From NCBI GenBank assembly GCA_019828565.1, contig JAHDYR010000012.1, positions 868,001-932,000 on the forward strand: a stretch of DNA of 64,000 nt. Reading direction: 5' to 3'. Under the pieces are notes generated by a model. It did no database searches. It saw nothing but the letters and a program-made list of their open reading frames with translations, and was not told where the DNA came from. The first letter of the stretch is position 1. Every line of letters starts with the position of its first letter. Shown here one piece after another: positions 9,250-17,972 of the stretch. This DNA is from Carpediemonas membranifera. Taxonomy: Eukaryota; Fornicata. The position numbers and the translations under genes were made by a program.

Positions 9250-9615
9250 ATGGCGAGAAGAAAGATGCCCGCAAGGAAGCAGCAACCGGTAGGTAAGAGA
9301 AGGACTCAAAATCCACCCAACAAGACTTTTGAGTCATCTGCTTCTCCGCAGGATCAACGTCCTGCGGAAACGACTGTAACGGCAGCATCACCTCCTCCTC
9401 CGCCTCCCGAGTCGCCTTCCCATTCATCCAGCTCGTCTGAAGCCGAGGAGGACTCCGTCGAGGGGTCCGTCATGCACGTCCACCCTAGGTGGACGCATGT
9501 TTACCCGGGTTCAGACCTGCAGGACGTCAAGCGGCTGATTTCGGATGAGATAAGCCTTCAGGCCATTCCTGCCCATCCAGGATGCGACGCTGGACAAGAT
9601 CTTAGGTCTTTGTGA
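9250..9615 (+). pseudogene. Truncated 5' copy of the SET-domain gene (left arm)
   Basis: Identical in sequence to the N-terminal region of the SET gene at 9785-10786: basic MARRKM start, proline run, acidic/serine-rich linker, HVHPRWTHVYPG segment. The homology stops at 9572, before the SET domain, and the frame runs on into unrelated sequence to a stop at 9615. The longer A-run here shifts the upstream ATG at 9197 out of frame. It is a by-product of the inverted duplication and cannot make a methyltransferase. Confidence 0.8.
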
Positions 9616-9754
9616 GAGCATGAAGCTCACTCAGTTCATCGTCATCGAGAATCGTCATGCCTGTGTCTACAGTCTTCCGGACCGCAAGCGCAAGGCAGCT
9701 GCCGCAGAGCCCGAGAAGCGTGCTACTCGTCCGGAGGATGTCACCCGCTCATAA
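9573..9754 (+). pseudogene. 3' fragment of an unidentified gene at the inverted-repeat centre
   Basis: From the inner breakpoint an open frame runs to TAA at 9752-9754. It encodes about 59 residues with a hydrophobic segment (FIVIEN), a Lys/Arg patch (RKRKAAAAEPEKR) and a polar end. It is not part of the SET gene in any frame and looks like the tail of a plus-strand gene whose front was lost or replaced when the left arm formed. It converges on the SET gene, with 30 bp between stop codons, as other pairs in this block do. Confidence 0.5.
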
Positions 9755-9784
9755 ATGATTGATTGAATTGATATCTCTTCAAGT

Positions 9785-10786
9785 TTATTCACTCTTGCCT
9801 TGAGTCATGCGCGCAGTGTGGAAGCGCTTACGGGCGGGGTTGGACTTGGTCTTCCGCTTGCGGGGCTGCGGCTTGACCTGCAGTATTTTGAACTGCTCCA
9901 CCTTTCGAGCGAGGTAGTGAGGGTCATCTATGGCGAGACTCTTGAAGCGAGCAACCGGGTGCTCCTCTTCATCGGCCTCAAAGTAGGTCTCGCCATAATC
10001 GATGCGCAAGAACTCGCCGCGAACGATGTTGGCAGTGGCCCTGACCGATATCACTGGCAGGCCATCCACCAAGACGTCCACGAACTCACAGTTGACATCG
10101 TCAGGGCTGTGGTTAATCAGGTGGACACCCGCTGTGGCCGACATGGCATCGACGGCGACCTGACTGTCAGCGAATGACATGCTGTGTAATGGTAATGGAA
10201 TATGCGAAACAAACACCATCTGGCCGTTGTTGCTGGCCGTCTCAGCATCGGGAATCAGCTTCCCGAAGTATATGCCGAGACATGTGCCAGCTGAGATATC
10301 CTCAGTGGCAATCATGCCTCGGCCGACGCTCTGCGTCCGATTGAGGGCCGGATGGTCGGGCTCCTGGGTCAGACGGGGGTCGCAACGGGTCTCGGATGAG
10401 ATCCAGGCCGGAGCAGGAATGGCCTGAAGGCTTATCTCATCCGAAATCAGCCGCTTGACGTCCTGCAGGTCTGAACCCGGGTAAACATGCGTCCACCTAG
10501 GGTGGACGTGCATGACGGACCCCTCGACGGAGTCCTCCTCGGCTTCAGACGAGCTGGATGAATGGGAAGGCGACTCGGGAGGCGGAGGAGGAGGTGATGC
10601 TGCCGTTACAGTCGTTTCCGCAGGACGTTGATCCTGCGGAGAAGCAGATGACTCAAAAGTCTTGTTGGGTGGATTTTGAGTCCTTCTCTTACCTACCGGT
10701 TGCTGCTTCCTTGCGGACATCTTTCTTCTCGCCATATCTTCGTTCTCTTTTTTTCTCGCAACTCCCGATCCGAAGAACAGGCGCAT
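9785..10786 (-). CDS. SET-domain protein (333 residues), probable lysine methyltransferase
   Basis: The N-terminal 150 residues are basic, then Pro- and Ser/Glu-rich and probably disordered. The SET domain starts near residue 153 with GRGMIATEDISAGT, the conserved G-x-G plus the first strand. It continues with an INHSPDD-N motif near 222-230, the NHS-x-x-N cofactor-binding signature, and ends with GEFLRIDYGETYF near 254-266, the GE...DYG motif. These are the hallmark SAM-dependent SET motifs. No clear post-SET Cys cluster is seen, and the tail is Lys/Arg-rich. It is divergent from the caspase/CHAT-like gene with 51 bp between. Start may be M1 (10786) or the internal MARRKM. A histone substrate is plausible but inferred. 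Confidence 0.85.
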   Translation of the reverse strand: MRLFFGSGVARKKENEDMARRKMSARKQQPVGKRRTQNPPNKTFESSASPQDQRPAETTVTAASPPPPPPESPSHSSSSSEAEEDSVEGSVMHVHPRWTHVYPGSDLQDVKRLISDEISLQAIPAPAWISSETRCDPRLTQEPDHPALNRTQSVGRGMIATEDISAGTCLGIYFGKLIPDAETASNNGQMVFVSHIPLPLHSMSFADSQVAVDAMSATAGVHLINHSPDDVNCEFVDVLVDGLPVISVRATANIVRGEFLRIDYGETYFEADEEEHPVARFKSLAIDDPHYLARKVEQFKILQVKPQPRKRKTKSNPARKRFHTARMTQGKSE

Positions 10787-10837
10787 CGCTGATCAGATCC
10801 GAACAATACTGCAGTAGCATGCATAAATAGTGTAGCA

Positions 10838-11932
10838 ATGAAGGTATACCTCTTTACTTGGATCAAAAGCTTGTCCTTTGCTTCAAATCAAAATGTGCCA
10901 TTCATGAAAAAAAATGGCACATTGCAAATGGACGAGAAATACGGAGAATTCGGCACGCGACGCATCAGTAAGGACCAAGAAGTCTTTGAATGTGTCTGTG
11001 GTAAGGTTCAGCTCAGGCGTGGACATCGCGGGATCGGTTTCAAGTCTTCTTCCTCTCACGAGTGTCCTTTTACAACAGAGAAGTTGATTAACCGACGGGT
11101 GCTAATCACCATCGAGCCGCTGCATGGTTTCGAGACCCCGACTCAGCCCTACCCCGTCTTCCGCGTGGAAAGTCTTGCCAACTCATCTGGCTATCATTTC
11201 AAGCTCAAGACGGCTCTAGAGCTCGTTGATGATGAGTGGCTGACTGCCGTTGCCCGCACCTTTAAGTCTACGTCCCATCTGGCCGAGGTACTTGAGGAGT
11301 TGGCGTCGCAGTACTCTAACTTCGACACTTACTGGGTGATATCGGGTCATTCTGATACAGAAACGTCGCGTATGATCATTGATACGTCTACGAACGAGTT
11401 TCTGTATCACCATGATCTGGTCCAGCTCATCCTCAGGTCATTCGAGAGCCCTTCCTTGGTGAGATCGACGCGTGTGCGTCTGATTTACTTTGCCACCTGC
11501 TCCGGACTCGACAGATCTGAGGAGTCTCAGCTGTGCAGTGCTATTTCGACAGCCAAGTACAAGAACACATGCATTATCCTCACTCCTGAGAAGGTTCTGG
11601 CGCATGAGCTTGTTCTCCAGGACGCCTATTGGCTCTACCGCGTGACATGCCTCGACAATCCTCTTTTCTTTCTGACGAAGTACTTCTCTGGCTATCGTTT
11701 CGCGCCTGGCTCAGCAGGAAGACGGATTATAGCCAATGGTTCCTTGTCATTTCCCAACGAGGCCAGGGTCATCATGTCTGAGACTAGCTATGCCCGGCCC
11801 ATTCCTCTTCCTGAAATGCAAGACATCGTTTCTGATGTCAACGAGTATGACCCGTTAAGAACCGACCAGAGAAGACTTATGAATGATCGATACATAAGCA
11901 TGATGACCCGTGCGCTTGAGAGAGACGTGTAG
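10838..11932 (+). CDS. Protein with caspase/CHAT-like His...Cys signature (right copy)
   Basis: Same 364-residue product as the gene at 8051-9145, in the opposite orientation, with His171 and Cys221 both kept. It is divergent from the SET gene (start 10786), so a roughly 50-bp region with the sequence around CTATTTATGCATGC must serve both promoters. It converges on the truncated PHD copy with 43 bp between stop codons. Identity to the left copy implies a recent duplication or ongoing gene conversion between the arms. Confidence 0.6.
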   Translation: MKVYLFTWIKSLSFASNQNVPFMKKNGTLQMDEKYGEFGTRRISKDQEVFECVCGKVQLRRGHRGIGFKSSSSHECPFTTEKLINRRVLITIEPLHGFETPTQPYPVFRVESLANSSGYHFKLKTALELVDDEWLTAVARTFKSTSHLAEVLEELASQYSNFDTYWVISGHSDTETSRMIIDTSTNEFLYHHDLVQLILRSFESPSLVRSTRVRLIYFATCSGLDRSEESQLCSAISTAKYKNTCIILTPEKVLAHELVLQDAYWLYRVTCLDNPLFFLTKYFSGYRFAPGSAGRRIIANGSLSFPNEARVIMSETSYARPIPLPEMQDIVSDVNEYDPLRTDQRRLMNDRYISMMTRALERDV

Positions 11933-11975
11933 TAAACAGATATATATACAATTTATGATCATCTCTCACTAAACA

Positions 11976-13166
11976 CTAAACAATCGGTCTCATGCCCTCT
12001 ACTCGCTTATAGACAACCTTACATTTGCTGCAGAGGGGAACGATGTACAACTTGCCATCAATGGTGTACTGCACTTCCTCAGAGCAATGCTCACAGTACC
12101 ACCAGTGACAGCCTCGGCAGCAAAGAAGAGTAGAAGCCTGTTCTTCTGCTTTCTTCGTGTTCTTGGATCTTAGGCCCTTTTTGCACGCCTGGCACTTGTT
12201 GCTAGAGCCGGTAATATAGCACGCGGGACAGTAGTCCTTCTTGCCCTTCGTCCTGACACATTGCTCGTGCAGGAAACCTTTGCAAGCACAGCATCTCCTG
12301 AACGTAGTGCCGTCTGGATTGAAGAACCACTCGGGGGTACCACATACAAGACATCCAAATAGCATTTTGCGCTGATGAAGGCTAAGGAAAGTCGTCTTAC
12401 ATGTCTCGGGTTCGGTAGGCGGGTCTCTCACACGGGTCTCTGAGACAACGTCGTTGATCAGGACCTTAATACGGTCAACAACAGCATCGGACACGTTGTT
12501 AGACACCTGCTGCAGATCGTCGTCACCAAGCCTGGGTCGCTTGGCTTCCTCGTCGTCAAAGACGATCTTCTTCCGAACCGGCACCGATCGATCTGTCGTT
12601 GACTGAGGTGTGTCTGCTTCATCACCAACACCAAGTGAAGACAGTTGCGTAGTCGACCGTATCGGTGGGATCTCTGCCTTGATCATCGTAGTCGGGGTCG
12701 ATTTGACCGTTGCCTTTTGCTTGACAGGCTTATATCTCACCCGGTTGATCACAGGCAAGTTCTCAAGGCTGATTGAGTCGGAAACATCGTTCAGTCCAGC
12801 ATCTGAGAGAACTTCTGAGAGCATCTGGCGGAACTCGGCATGGCAGGGCTGACTACGGACAGCAATGTGCTGCATGACAGAGCCATTGTACTCCGCAGAG
12901 GGTCTAACTGCTGTTATAAACGTAGTAACGCCGACAACAGTCGTCCGCCTGACCTGTTCCCGGAGTTCAATTGACTTGAACCCAGGGCATTCGGCGGCGA
13001 CCCTGCGCTGGACCTCCAGAAGTACCTTATGGATGTCGCGTGCACTCAAGCCGAGGTCAGTTGCCTCGTCGTCCTCAAATACTGAAGAAACAACGGCTGT
13101 AACAAATGAACGACGGAGATTTGCGAGCTTACTGTTGCCATACTGTCTGATGGGGGGCGTAGCAGC
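11976..13166 (-). pseudogene. PHD-finger gene copy lacking its start
   Basis: Identical to residues 12-407 of the left copy, with the C4HC3 finger and the second Cys cluster intact. The first 11 codons, including the ATG, are missing because a Helitron joins at 13166. No replacement ATG is found before the conserved region, so translation would need a non-ATG or far internal start. It is probably inactive. Confidence 0.8.
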
Positions 13167-13167
13167 T

Positions 13168-13790
13168 GTAAGTTATGGTAAGGTATTGCGGATTTTGGGG
13201 GGTCCCGGTACGGGACCCCTGGGCCCCTGCCAGGGAAGGCGACACATGCAGCGTGTAGCCTACCCCAGGGGTCCTTCGAACATGCATTGAAATCTGGGAC
13301 AACGCAAATATTTTATACTAAATTTTCACGCTCAAAAACGGGACCTCAAAATTGGACTTTGAGGTCAGAGCACACGCTTACAGACGGCGTTCAGGGCTGC
13401 AGATTACTTCTCTGGATAGCTGTGCGTGACAGCTCGGAGGCGCTACATAAGCTCCATTCAACTCCGTCGTCTTTACATTGAATTATGCATAAATAGTTGT
13501 ACGACAAAAATGGCGATTCCTAACAATTTGTGCAGTACAGCACGAGGCCTGAGGCTTCATGGCTGCTGGATTTGGTGGACTTAAGGGTCTCTGGCGGTAT
13601 GATTGAGTCGCGAAATCCACCCGAATCTAGAGAACTGCCCGAATTTTTGACCTTTGGCCTTAAAAGTTTGGAGTTGGGATAAGCCAATGCACAGTTGTGT
13701 TGGGTTCCTTTCGGTGTATACGGGATTTGTCAGAACGCCCCTGAACGATGGCTCAAAAAAAAGTTATGGCCACGTCTTATATCGACTCGT
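13168..13790 (-). mobile_element. Helitron (H0) 3' terminal region, outer part
   Basis: Read on the minus strand, this is the last part of a Helitron-like element. The same sequence starts with GTAAGTTATGG at 45253 and 50174, each time joined to a different interrupted gene, which defines a transposon end. A hairpin with 9-bp arms GGGGTCCCG/CGGGACCCC sits at 13199-13219, about 30 bases from the end. The rest continues at 30131 after the DIRS insertion. Open frames inside are not conserved between copies and I do not call them genes. Confidence 0.75.
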
Positions 13791-13946
13791 CGAGCCGCAC
13801 TCGACCAGGGCACCCGGGGTGCTGAGGGTCGGAGGGTCCCGCGGGGAGCGCGGGCCGGAGACTATTGATCGTTGGATTGATTCGACCAGATGTGCAGGAT
13901 ATGGCAGAATTCGAAAGATGCCCGAAGAAGACACGGGCACGCCCAA
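13791..13946 (+). repeat. A repeat (5' terminal repeat of DIRS copy 1)
   Basis: A 156-bp sequence found again at 17330-17485 and 29824-29979 with almost no change. It begins near CGAGC and holds two GC-rich inverted motifs: GCACCC/GGGTGC, and CCCGC with GCGGG. The gag start codon lies near its right end. It serves as the left terminal repeat. Confidence 0.85.
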
Positions 13947-14403
13947 TCCGCAACAAGAGGAGATACTAAGGGTTCTAGGCGAGCTTTCTGGCCGTTTAGC
14001 TTCGGTTGAAGCGAACATCGCGCAGGGGCCCGATTACGACGAGCCAGTCAATGCAAGAAACCGCTCATTCCTCAACACGCTCGCCGATTTAGAACTTCCG
14101 CAACGCTTTGGTCCCCGCGATGAAGCCAGATTCATCAAAGAGCTTCTAAGGGACATCGCCACCGACATGCTCGATGCCAACACACTTCGCCTCCGACTCC
14201 TCGGCCGCTATAAGCTACTGCTCCTCAAGGACGATTACGATGACGCGGCAACCGACTATGCAGCTGCTGCCCTCAAGGCATCCGTCATTGAGTCAGAGCT
14301 AGACATCGACGCCATCATAGCCCGCGCCAAGATGAAAGGTAAGCGCAAGAGGCGTAATTTTCAACCGGAGGGCGGCCACAACGGCCGCCGCTCGAGGTCC
14401 TAG
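13918..14403 (+). CDS. DIRS copy 1 gag-like protein (161 residues)
   Basis: ATG at 13918 (MPEEDTG). The product is a helical protein with heptad-like Leu spacing near residues 20-45 and a very basic end (KGKRKRRNF...RRSRS) suited to binding RNA. No zinc knuckle is present. It ends 30 bases before the first possible start of the RT frame, which is itself open upstream across the gag stop. This suggests frameshifting or re-initiation. It is the usual position of gag in DIRS elements. Confidence 0.7.
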   Translation: MPEEDTGTPNPQQEEILRVLGELSGRLASVEANIAQGPDYDEPVNARNRSFLNTLADLELPQRFGPRDEARFIKELLRDIATDMLDANTLRLRLLGRYKLLLLKDDYDDAATDYAAAALKASVIESELDIDAIIARAKMKGKRKRRNFQPEGGHNGRRSRS

Positions 14404-14432
14404 CCTTTCCCTCCACTCAAAAGCGATGGTGG

Positions 14433-15948
14433 GTGTGGGAAAGATTCAAGGCCTCTCAGCAAGTCGTGGGCTGGATCAGAGAAGGGATCCCGGTCGAGCT
14501 CACGCATCCTCCCCCTCCGGCGCGTCCACAAAACTCGATCGACCCGCGTATCTTACCCAAACTCTCCAAGATGCAGGAGGATGGTATCATCGAGCCGACA
14601 CGACTTTCAGAACTTCGCCACAGCGCCCCTCTGTTCGCCGTGGCCAAGGGGCAGGACATTCGTGTAATACACAACCTCACGCGTCTCAACCGCGTCTCGA
14701 AAGAACGTCGCTCCTTCCGACTCTTCGGCATCAGACGGGCCATCAACACGCTCAGCAAGAATGCCTGGATGGCCAAGATAGACCTCCGGTCTGGATATTC
14801 TCAGCTCGGCATCAAGGACAGCGACAAGCCTCTCCTGGGGATCGTACTTCCAGACGGGCGAGCATTTCGCTACCGCACCCTCGGATTCGGGTGGACGGCG
14901 GCACCCTTCTTTTTCCAGTCCACCATGATCCAGGCAGCGAAGATAATCGCCCTGCGGCACCACGTGACAGTCAACGTATACCTAGACGACTTTCTTCTTT
15001 CCGCCGAGAGCCAGGCCCACCTCAAAGCAGAGCTACCACGGGCCATGCAAACTCTGGACGCCCTCGGACTAATACCATCTCTAGAGAAGTGCATTCTGGT
15101 TCCTTGCCAGTGCATCGAGTTCCTTGGTCTGCTTCTGAACTCGGCAGACCAGACCCTTCGCCTTCCAGTCGACAAGGCGGAGAAATACCAAGCGTGCATT
15201 ACCGACGCCCTCGCTCAACGCCGCATGAAGGCGGAGGACTGGGCGAAGCTGGTCGGCAAGCTGTCCTTTTTCGCGACATCCGCCCACAGAGCCACACTAA
15301 AGCTCCGGTCACTGCCAAGGGCTCCCTCGGACTGGATCGACATCACACCCTACGCCTCAGAACTTCGAGAATGGCAAGAGCTGTTGTCCAGCCGTCCAAG
15401 CCGCCCCTTCGTGGAGCTGAAGAACATGTGGCAGAACGACCAGACCCTCGAGCTGGTCATATCAACCGACGCCTCAGGCTCGGGCTGGGGCGTCCAGTGG
15501 GCAGCCACCACGCAGAGCAGCCACGGCTCCTTCAATGGCGCGCTAGCCAATCAGTCAATCAATGTGAAGGAGTTGGCAGCCGTACTCTTCGGCTCGCGCC
15601 TGGTGCCAACACAGCCTCAGACGAGACGCCTGACCGTGTATTCCGACAACACCACGTGTGTCGCTTGGATCAACAAGGAGGGCAGCTCGAAGGCTCCGCC
15701 AATGGCCCTGCAGATCCTCCACTCCCTTTACCGCGAGATGAGCGCGAAGAGACTGCTCATCAGCGCCCATCACACTCCAGGTCATCTCAATCTAGCTGCA
15801 GACCGCCTATCTCGGGGGTTGCTCACACCACCCCACGTCCTCGAGCAGATCCTGTCCAGCTGGGGTCCGGTGGACGTAGACGTAACTCCATACCCAGACC
15901 ACAGTCTACTCCTCCCAGGGTTCGCTTCCCACCTCCTGGCAAGACGGG
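14433..15948 (+). CDS. DIRS copy 1 reverse transcriptase and RNase H
   Basis: The RT palm begins with KIDLRSGYSQL and has the catalytic YLDD near residue 182 (nt 14979). RNase H follows with STDASGSGWG near 344, KELAAV, YSDN and a final HTPGHLN...ADRLSR. The RNase H type and linkage are typical of the DIRS order. No ATG starts the frame; GTG at 14433 is only the first alternative codon. Near 15928 one extra C relative to copy 2 throws the next domain out of frame and by chance joins this frame to the recombinase, giving one 912-codon reading to 17171. The middle of that reading is nonsense. Confidence 0.85.
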
Positions 15949-16335
15949 ATGGACCGGGACTGGCGCGGACACCGGATCTATGCGGCACCACCCCCGTCGC
16001 CGATGATACTGGGTCGGGTCTGTCGAGTCCTGAATTCGATCCTCGCGACCCGGACTACATCCCCTCCGTCAACCTGGACCTCAGCCGTCTTCCTCGTCGT
16101 CCCAGACATCACATCGCCCGAGCTCCGACTCCTCAAATCACAGGCAACTTGCAAGATCGCCTTCTCCATCCCCAGGAGCGACTTCGCGTCCGACAACCTC
16201 CCTCTCGTAGAGCGCCTGGCCAAGCCGAACGGGAATATCCGCTTCATGGCCCTCGCCTTCCAGACCTGTTCACCAGCATCGTCAACCACCCAATACTCGC
16301 TCACATGCGCAGACACGAGACGCGCCGAGCAGTAG
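15949..16335 (+). CDS. DIRS copy 1 methyltransferase-like domain (shifted frame)
   Basis: In the +1 frame relative to RT the sequence reads DWRGHRIYAAPPPSPMILGRV, then a hydrophobic strand VFLVVPD. The W-x-G...APPP...hhhVP pattern resembles the adenine-methylase (Dam-like) region found after RNase H in DIRS/PAT elements. The same frame is continuous with RNase H in copy 2, so this is the true coding frame. It stops at 16335, overlapping the recombinase frame. The enzyme label is inferred from position and the proline motif. Confidence 0.55.
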   Translation: MDRDWRGHRIYAAPPPSPMILGRVCRVLNSILATRTTSPPSTWTSAVFLVVPDITSPELRLLKSQATCKIAFSIPRSDFASDNLPLVERLAKPNGNIRFMALAFQTCSPASSTTQYSLTCADTRRAEQ

Positions 16336-17171
16336 CCGGCTGGATCACCGCTTTTATAGAGTTTCGAGGCCAGGACTTAGACGACACCGAAGTATACCGA
16401 GCCTTCCTCGAGGAGGAGGCAGAGCATAACGCCCCAGCCACTGTAGAGCGCAAGGGCTACTGGATAGAGCGAGCCGCGCCCCTGTTCTCCGACTGGCTTC
16501 CCAGTCCTTACTGCTCTCAGATTCGACGCGGCATCGCCGCCCACGCCTCGACGGACGGCATGACAGGTGGCTCGGCGCCCATACTCAAGGAGGACATGCT
16601 GCGCGCAATCACTCGTCGGAACGACAGCGTCTCGGCTTACCAGGCGACCCTGTTCGCCGCGATCGCATACCTAACAGTCAGCCGTGGGGCAGAGATATTC
16701 CGCCTCACTCCTCACGACATCGTCTTCAAAGCCAACGGAGACGTCCAACTCCTCATCGGCCAGACCAAGACTCAGACTAAGGTGTCAAAATCCCTGCCGA
16801 ACGTCTTACTGGGTCCCTTCAACCCCGCATTCGCGCTGAAGAGATGGGTTCTCGGCCTCCGCTTGCCGCCAGATGTCGGCATCTGGAGAGTCATCACCTC
16901 CGACCGTACAATCAGCCGACGGAAGGCGGCCTCCATGCGGTACATGCGAGATGAGCTCCGGAGGACGTTCAACGACGACCGCGTTGGCCTCCACAGCTTC
17001 CGCAAGGGGGCCGCCTCCGAGTTAGCCCTCGCCGGGACACCCCTCGAGACCCTGCTACAGCTGGGCACATGGGCCAATGGCAACTCACTCCGCCCCTACA
17101 TCGGCGAGGCCATCAGAAATCATCCGTCGCAGTTAAGAAAAACTGCTGAGACACTGTTCTCATCCCATTAA
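16305..17171 (+). CDS. DIRS copy 1 tyrosine recombinase
   Basis: About 288 residues from an ATG at 16305. N-terminal helices (core-binding part) are followed by the catalytic part: a first arginine in TVSRGAEIFRL, then HSFRKGAASE (the H-x-x-R box, nt about 16993), GTW, and the nucleophile tyrosine in LRPYIGEA near the end (nt about 17098). This is the integrase of DIRS-type retroelements, which recombines a circular DNA into the target. The frame overlaps the upstream one by about 30 bases. All catalytic residues appear intact. Confidence 0.85.
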   Translation: MRRHETRRAVAGWITAFIEFRGQDLDDTEVYRAFLEEEAEHNAPATVERKGYWIERAAPLFSDWLPSPYCSQIRRGIAAHASTDGMTGGSAPILKEDMLRAITRRNDSVSAYQATLFAAIAYLTVSRGAEIFRLTPHDIVFKANGDVQLLIGQTKTQTKVSKSLPNVLLGPFNPAFALKRWVLGLRLPPDVGIWRVITSDRTISRRKAASMRYMRDELRRTFNDDRVGLHSFRKGAASELALAGTPLETLLQLGTWANGNSLRPYIGEAIRNHPSQLRKTAETLFSSH

Positions 17172-17291
17172 ACACCATCGCACCGAGGATCGTCATGGCG
17201 ACGTCCGGTGAGCCGAGGCGGCAAGGAGCCGCTGGCACAGAAGCTTGCATAGTGCAGCTAACTCCCTGAGGAGGACGGGATTGGTCGGTTT

Positions 17292-17485
17292 CCCATTTGG
17301 ATATGAGTTAGGATGCTAGGATACTCTAGCGAGCAGCACTCGACCAGGGCACCCGGGGTGCTGAGGGTCGGAGGGTCCCGCGGGGAGCGCGGGCCGGAGA
17401 CTATTGATCGTTGGATTGATTCGACCAGATGTGCAGGATATGGCAGAATTCGAAAGATGCCCGAAGAAGACACGGGCACGCCCAA
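17292..17485 (+). repeat. B repeat followed by A repeat (junction of DIRS copies 1 and 2)
   Basis: B (38 bp, 17292-17329) begins CCCATTTGG and ends CTCTAG; A (156 bp) follows at 17330-17485. The B/A junction is the site a circular intermediate would carry and is the expected crossover point for the element's recombinase. Confidence 0.85.
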
Positions 17486-17942
17486 TCCGCAACAAGAGGA
17501 GATACTAAGGGTTCTAGGCGAGCTTTCTGGCCGTTTAGCTTCGGTTGAAGCGAACATCGCGCAGGGGCCCGATTACGACGAGCCAGTCAATGCAAGAAAC
17601 CGCTCATTCCTCAACACGCTCGCCGATTTAGAACTTCCGCAACGCTTTGGTCCCCGCGATGAAGCCAGATTCATCAAAGAGCTTCTAAGGGACATCGCCA
17701 CCGACATGCTCGATGCCAACACACTTCGCCTCCGACTCCTCGGCCGCTATAAGCTACTGCTCCTCAAGGACGATTACGATGACGCGGCAACCGACTATGC
17801 AGCTGCTGCCCTCAAGGCATCCGTCATTGAGTCAGAGCTAGACATCGACGCCATCATAGCCCGCGCCAAGATGAAAGGTAAGCGCAAGAGGCGTAATTTT
17901 CAACCGGAGGGCGGCCACAACGGCCGCCGCTCGAGGTCCTAG
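17457..17942 (+). CDS. DIRS copy 2 gag-like protein
   Basis: Same 161-residue product as in copy 1 (ATG at 17457). The short gap to the RT frame has one extra C here, so the spacing between gag and RT differs between the copies. Confidence 0.7.
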   Translation: MPEEDTGTPNPQQEEILRVLGELSGRLASVEANIAQGPDYDEPVNARNRSFLNTLADLELPQRFGPRDEARFIKELLRDIATDMLDANTLRLRLLGRYKLLLLKDDYDDAATDYAAAALKASVIESELDIDAIIARAKMKGKRKRRNFQPEGGHNGRRSRS

Positions 17943-17972
17943 CCTTTCCCTCCACTCCAAAAGCGATGGTGG

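Larger units (their letters stand above)
6817..9572. repeat. Left arm of a 2.75-kb inverted repeat
   Basis: The 2756 bases here are the reverse complement of 10413-13166 (2754 bases). The differences I found by eye are a run of nine versus seven A near 9230 and one substitution that changes Pro to Ser near 9269. The arm holds most of the PHD gene, all of the caspase/CHAT-like gene and the first part of the SET gene. The inner breakpoint is at 9572/9573. The outer limit at 6817 is set by where the right arm is cut by a Helitron, so the duplication was originally longer. Confidence 0.93.
10413..13166. repeat. Right arm of the 2.75-kb inverted repeat
   Basis: Reverse complement of 6817-9572. 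It carries the start of the complete SET gene, a full caspase/CHAT-like gene and a PHD gene lacking its start. The outer end at 13166 coincides with a Helitron 3' end, which cut the arm 11 codons short of the PHD start. Confidence 0.93.

Noticed and set aside
13168-13173. GTAAGT at each Helitron end as a splice donor
   Set aside because: The interrupted genes are all on the minus strand, so this plus-strand motif cannot splice them. It is better explained as the transposon end.
14426-16006. 526-codon frame overlapping DIRS RT-RNase H
   Set aside because: It is the +2 shadow of the RT frame. The RT, YLDD and RNase H motifs are in the other frame and this one is Pro/Arg/Ser-rich noise.
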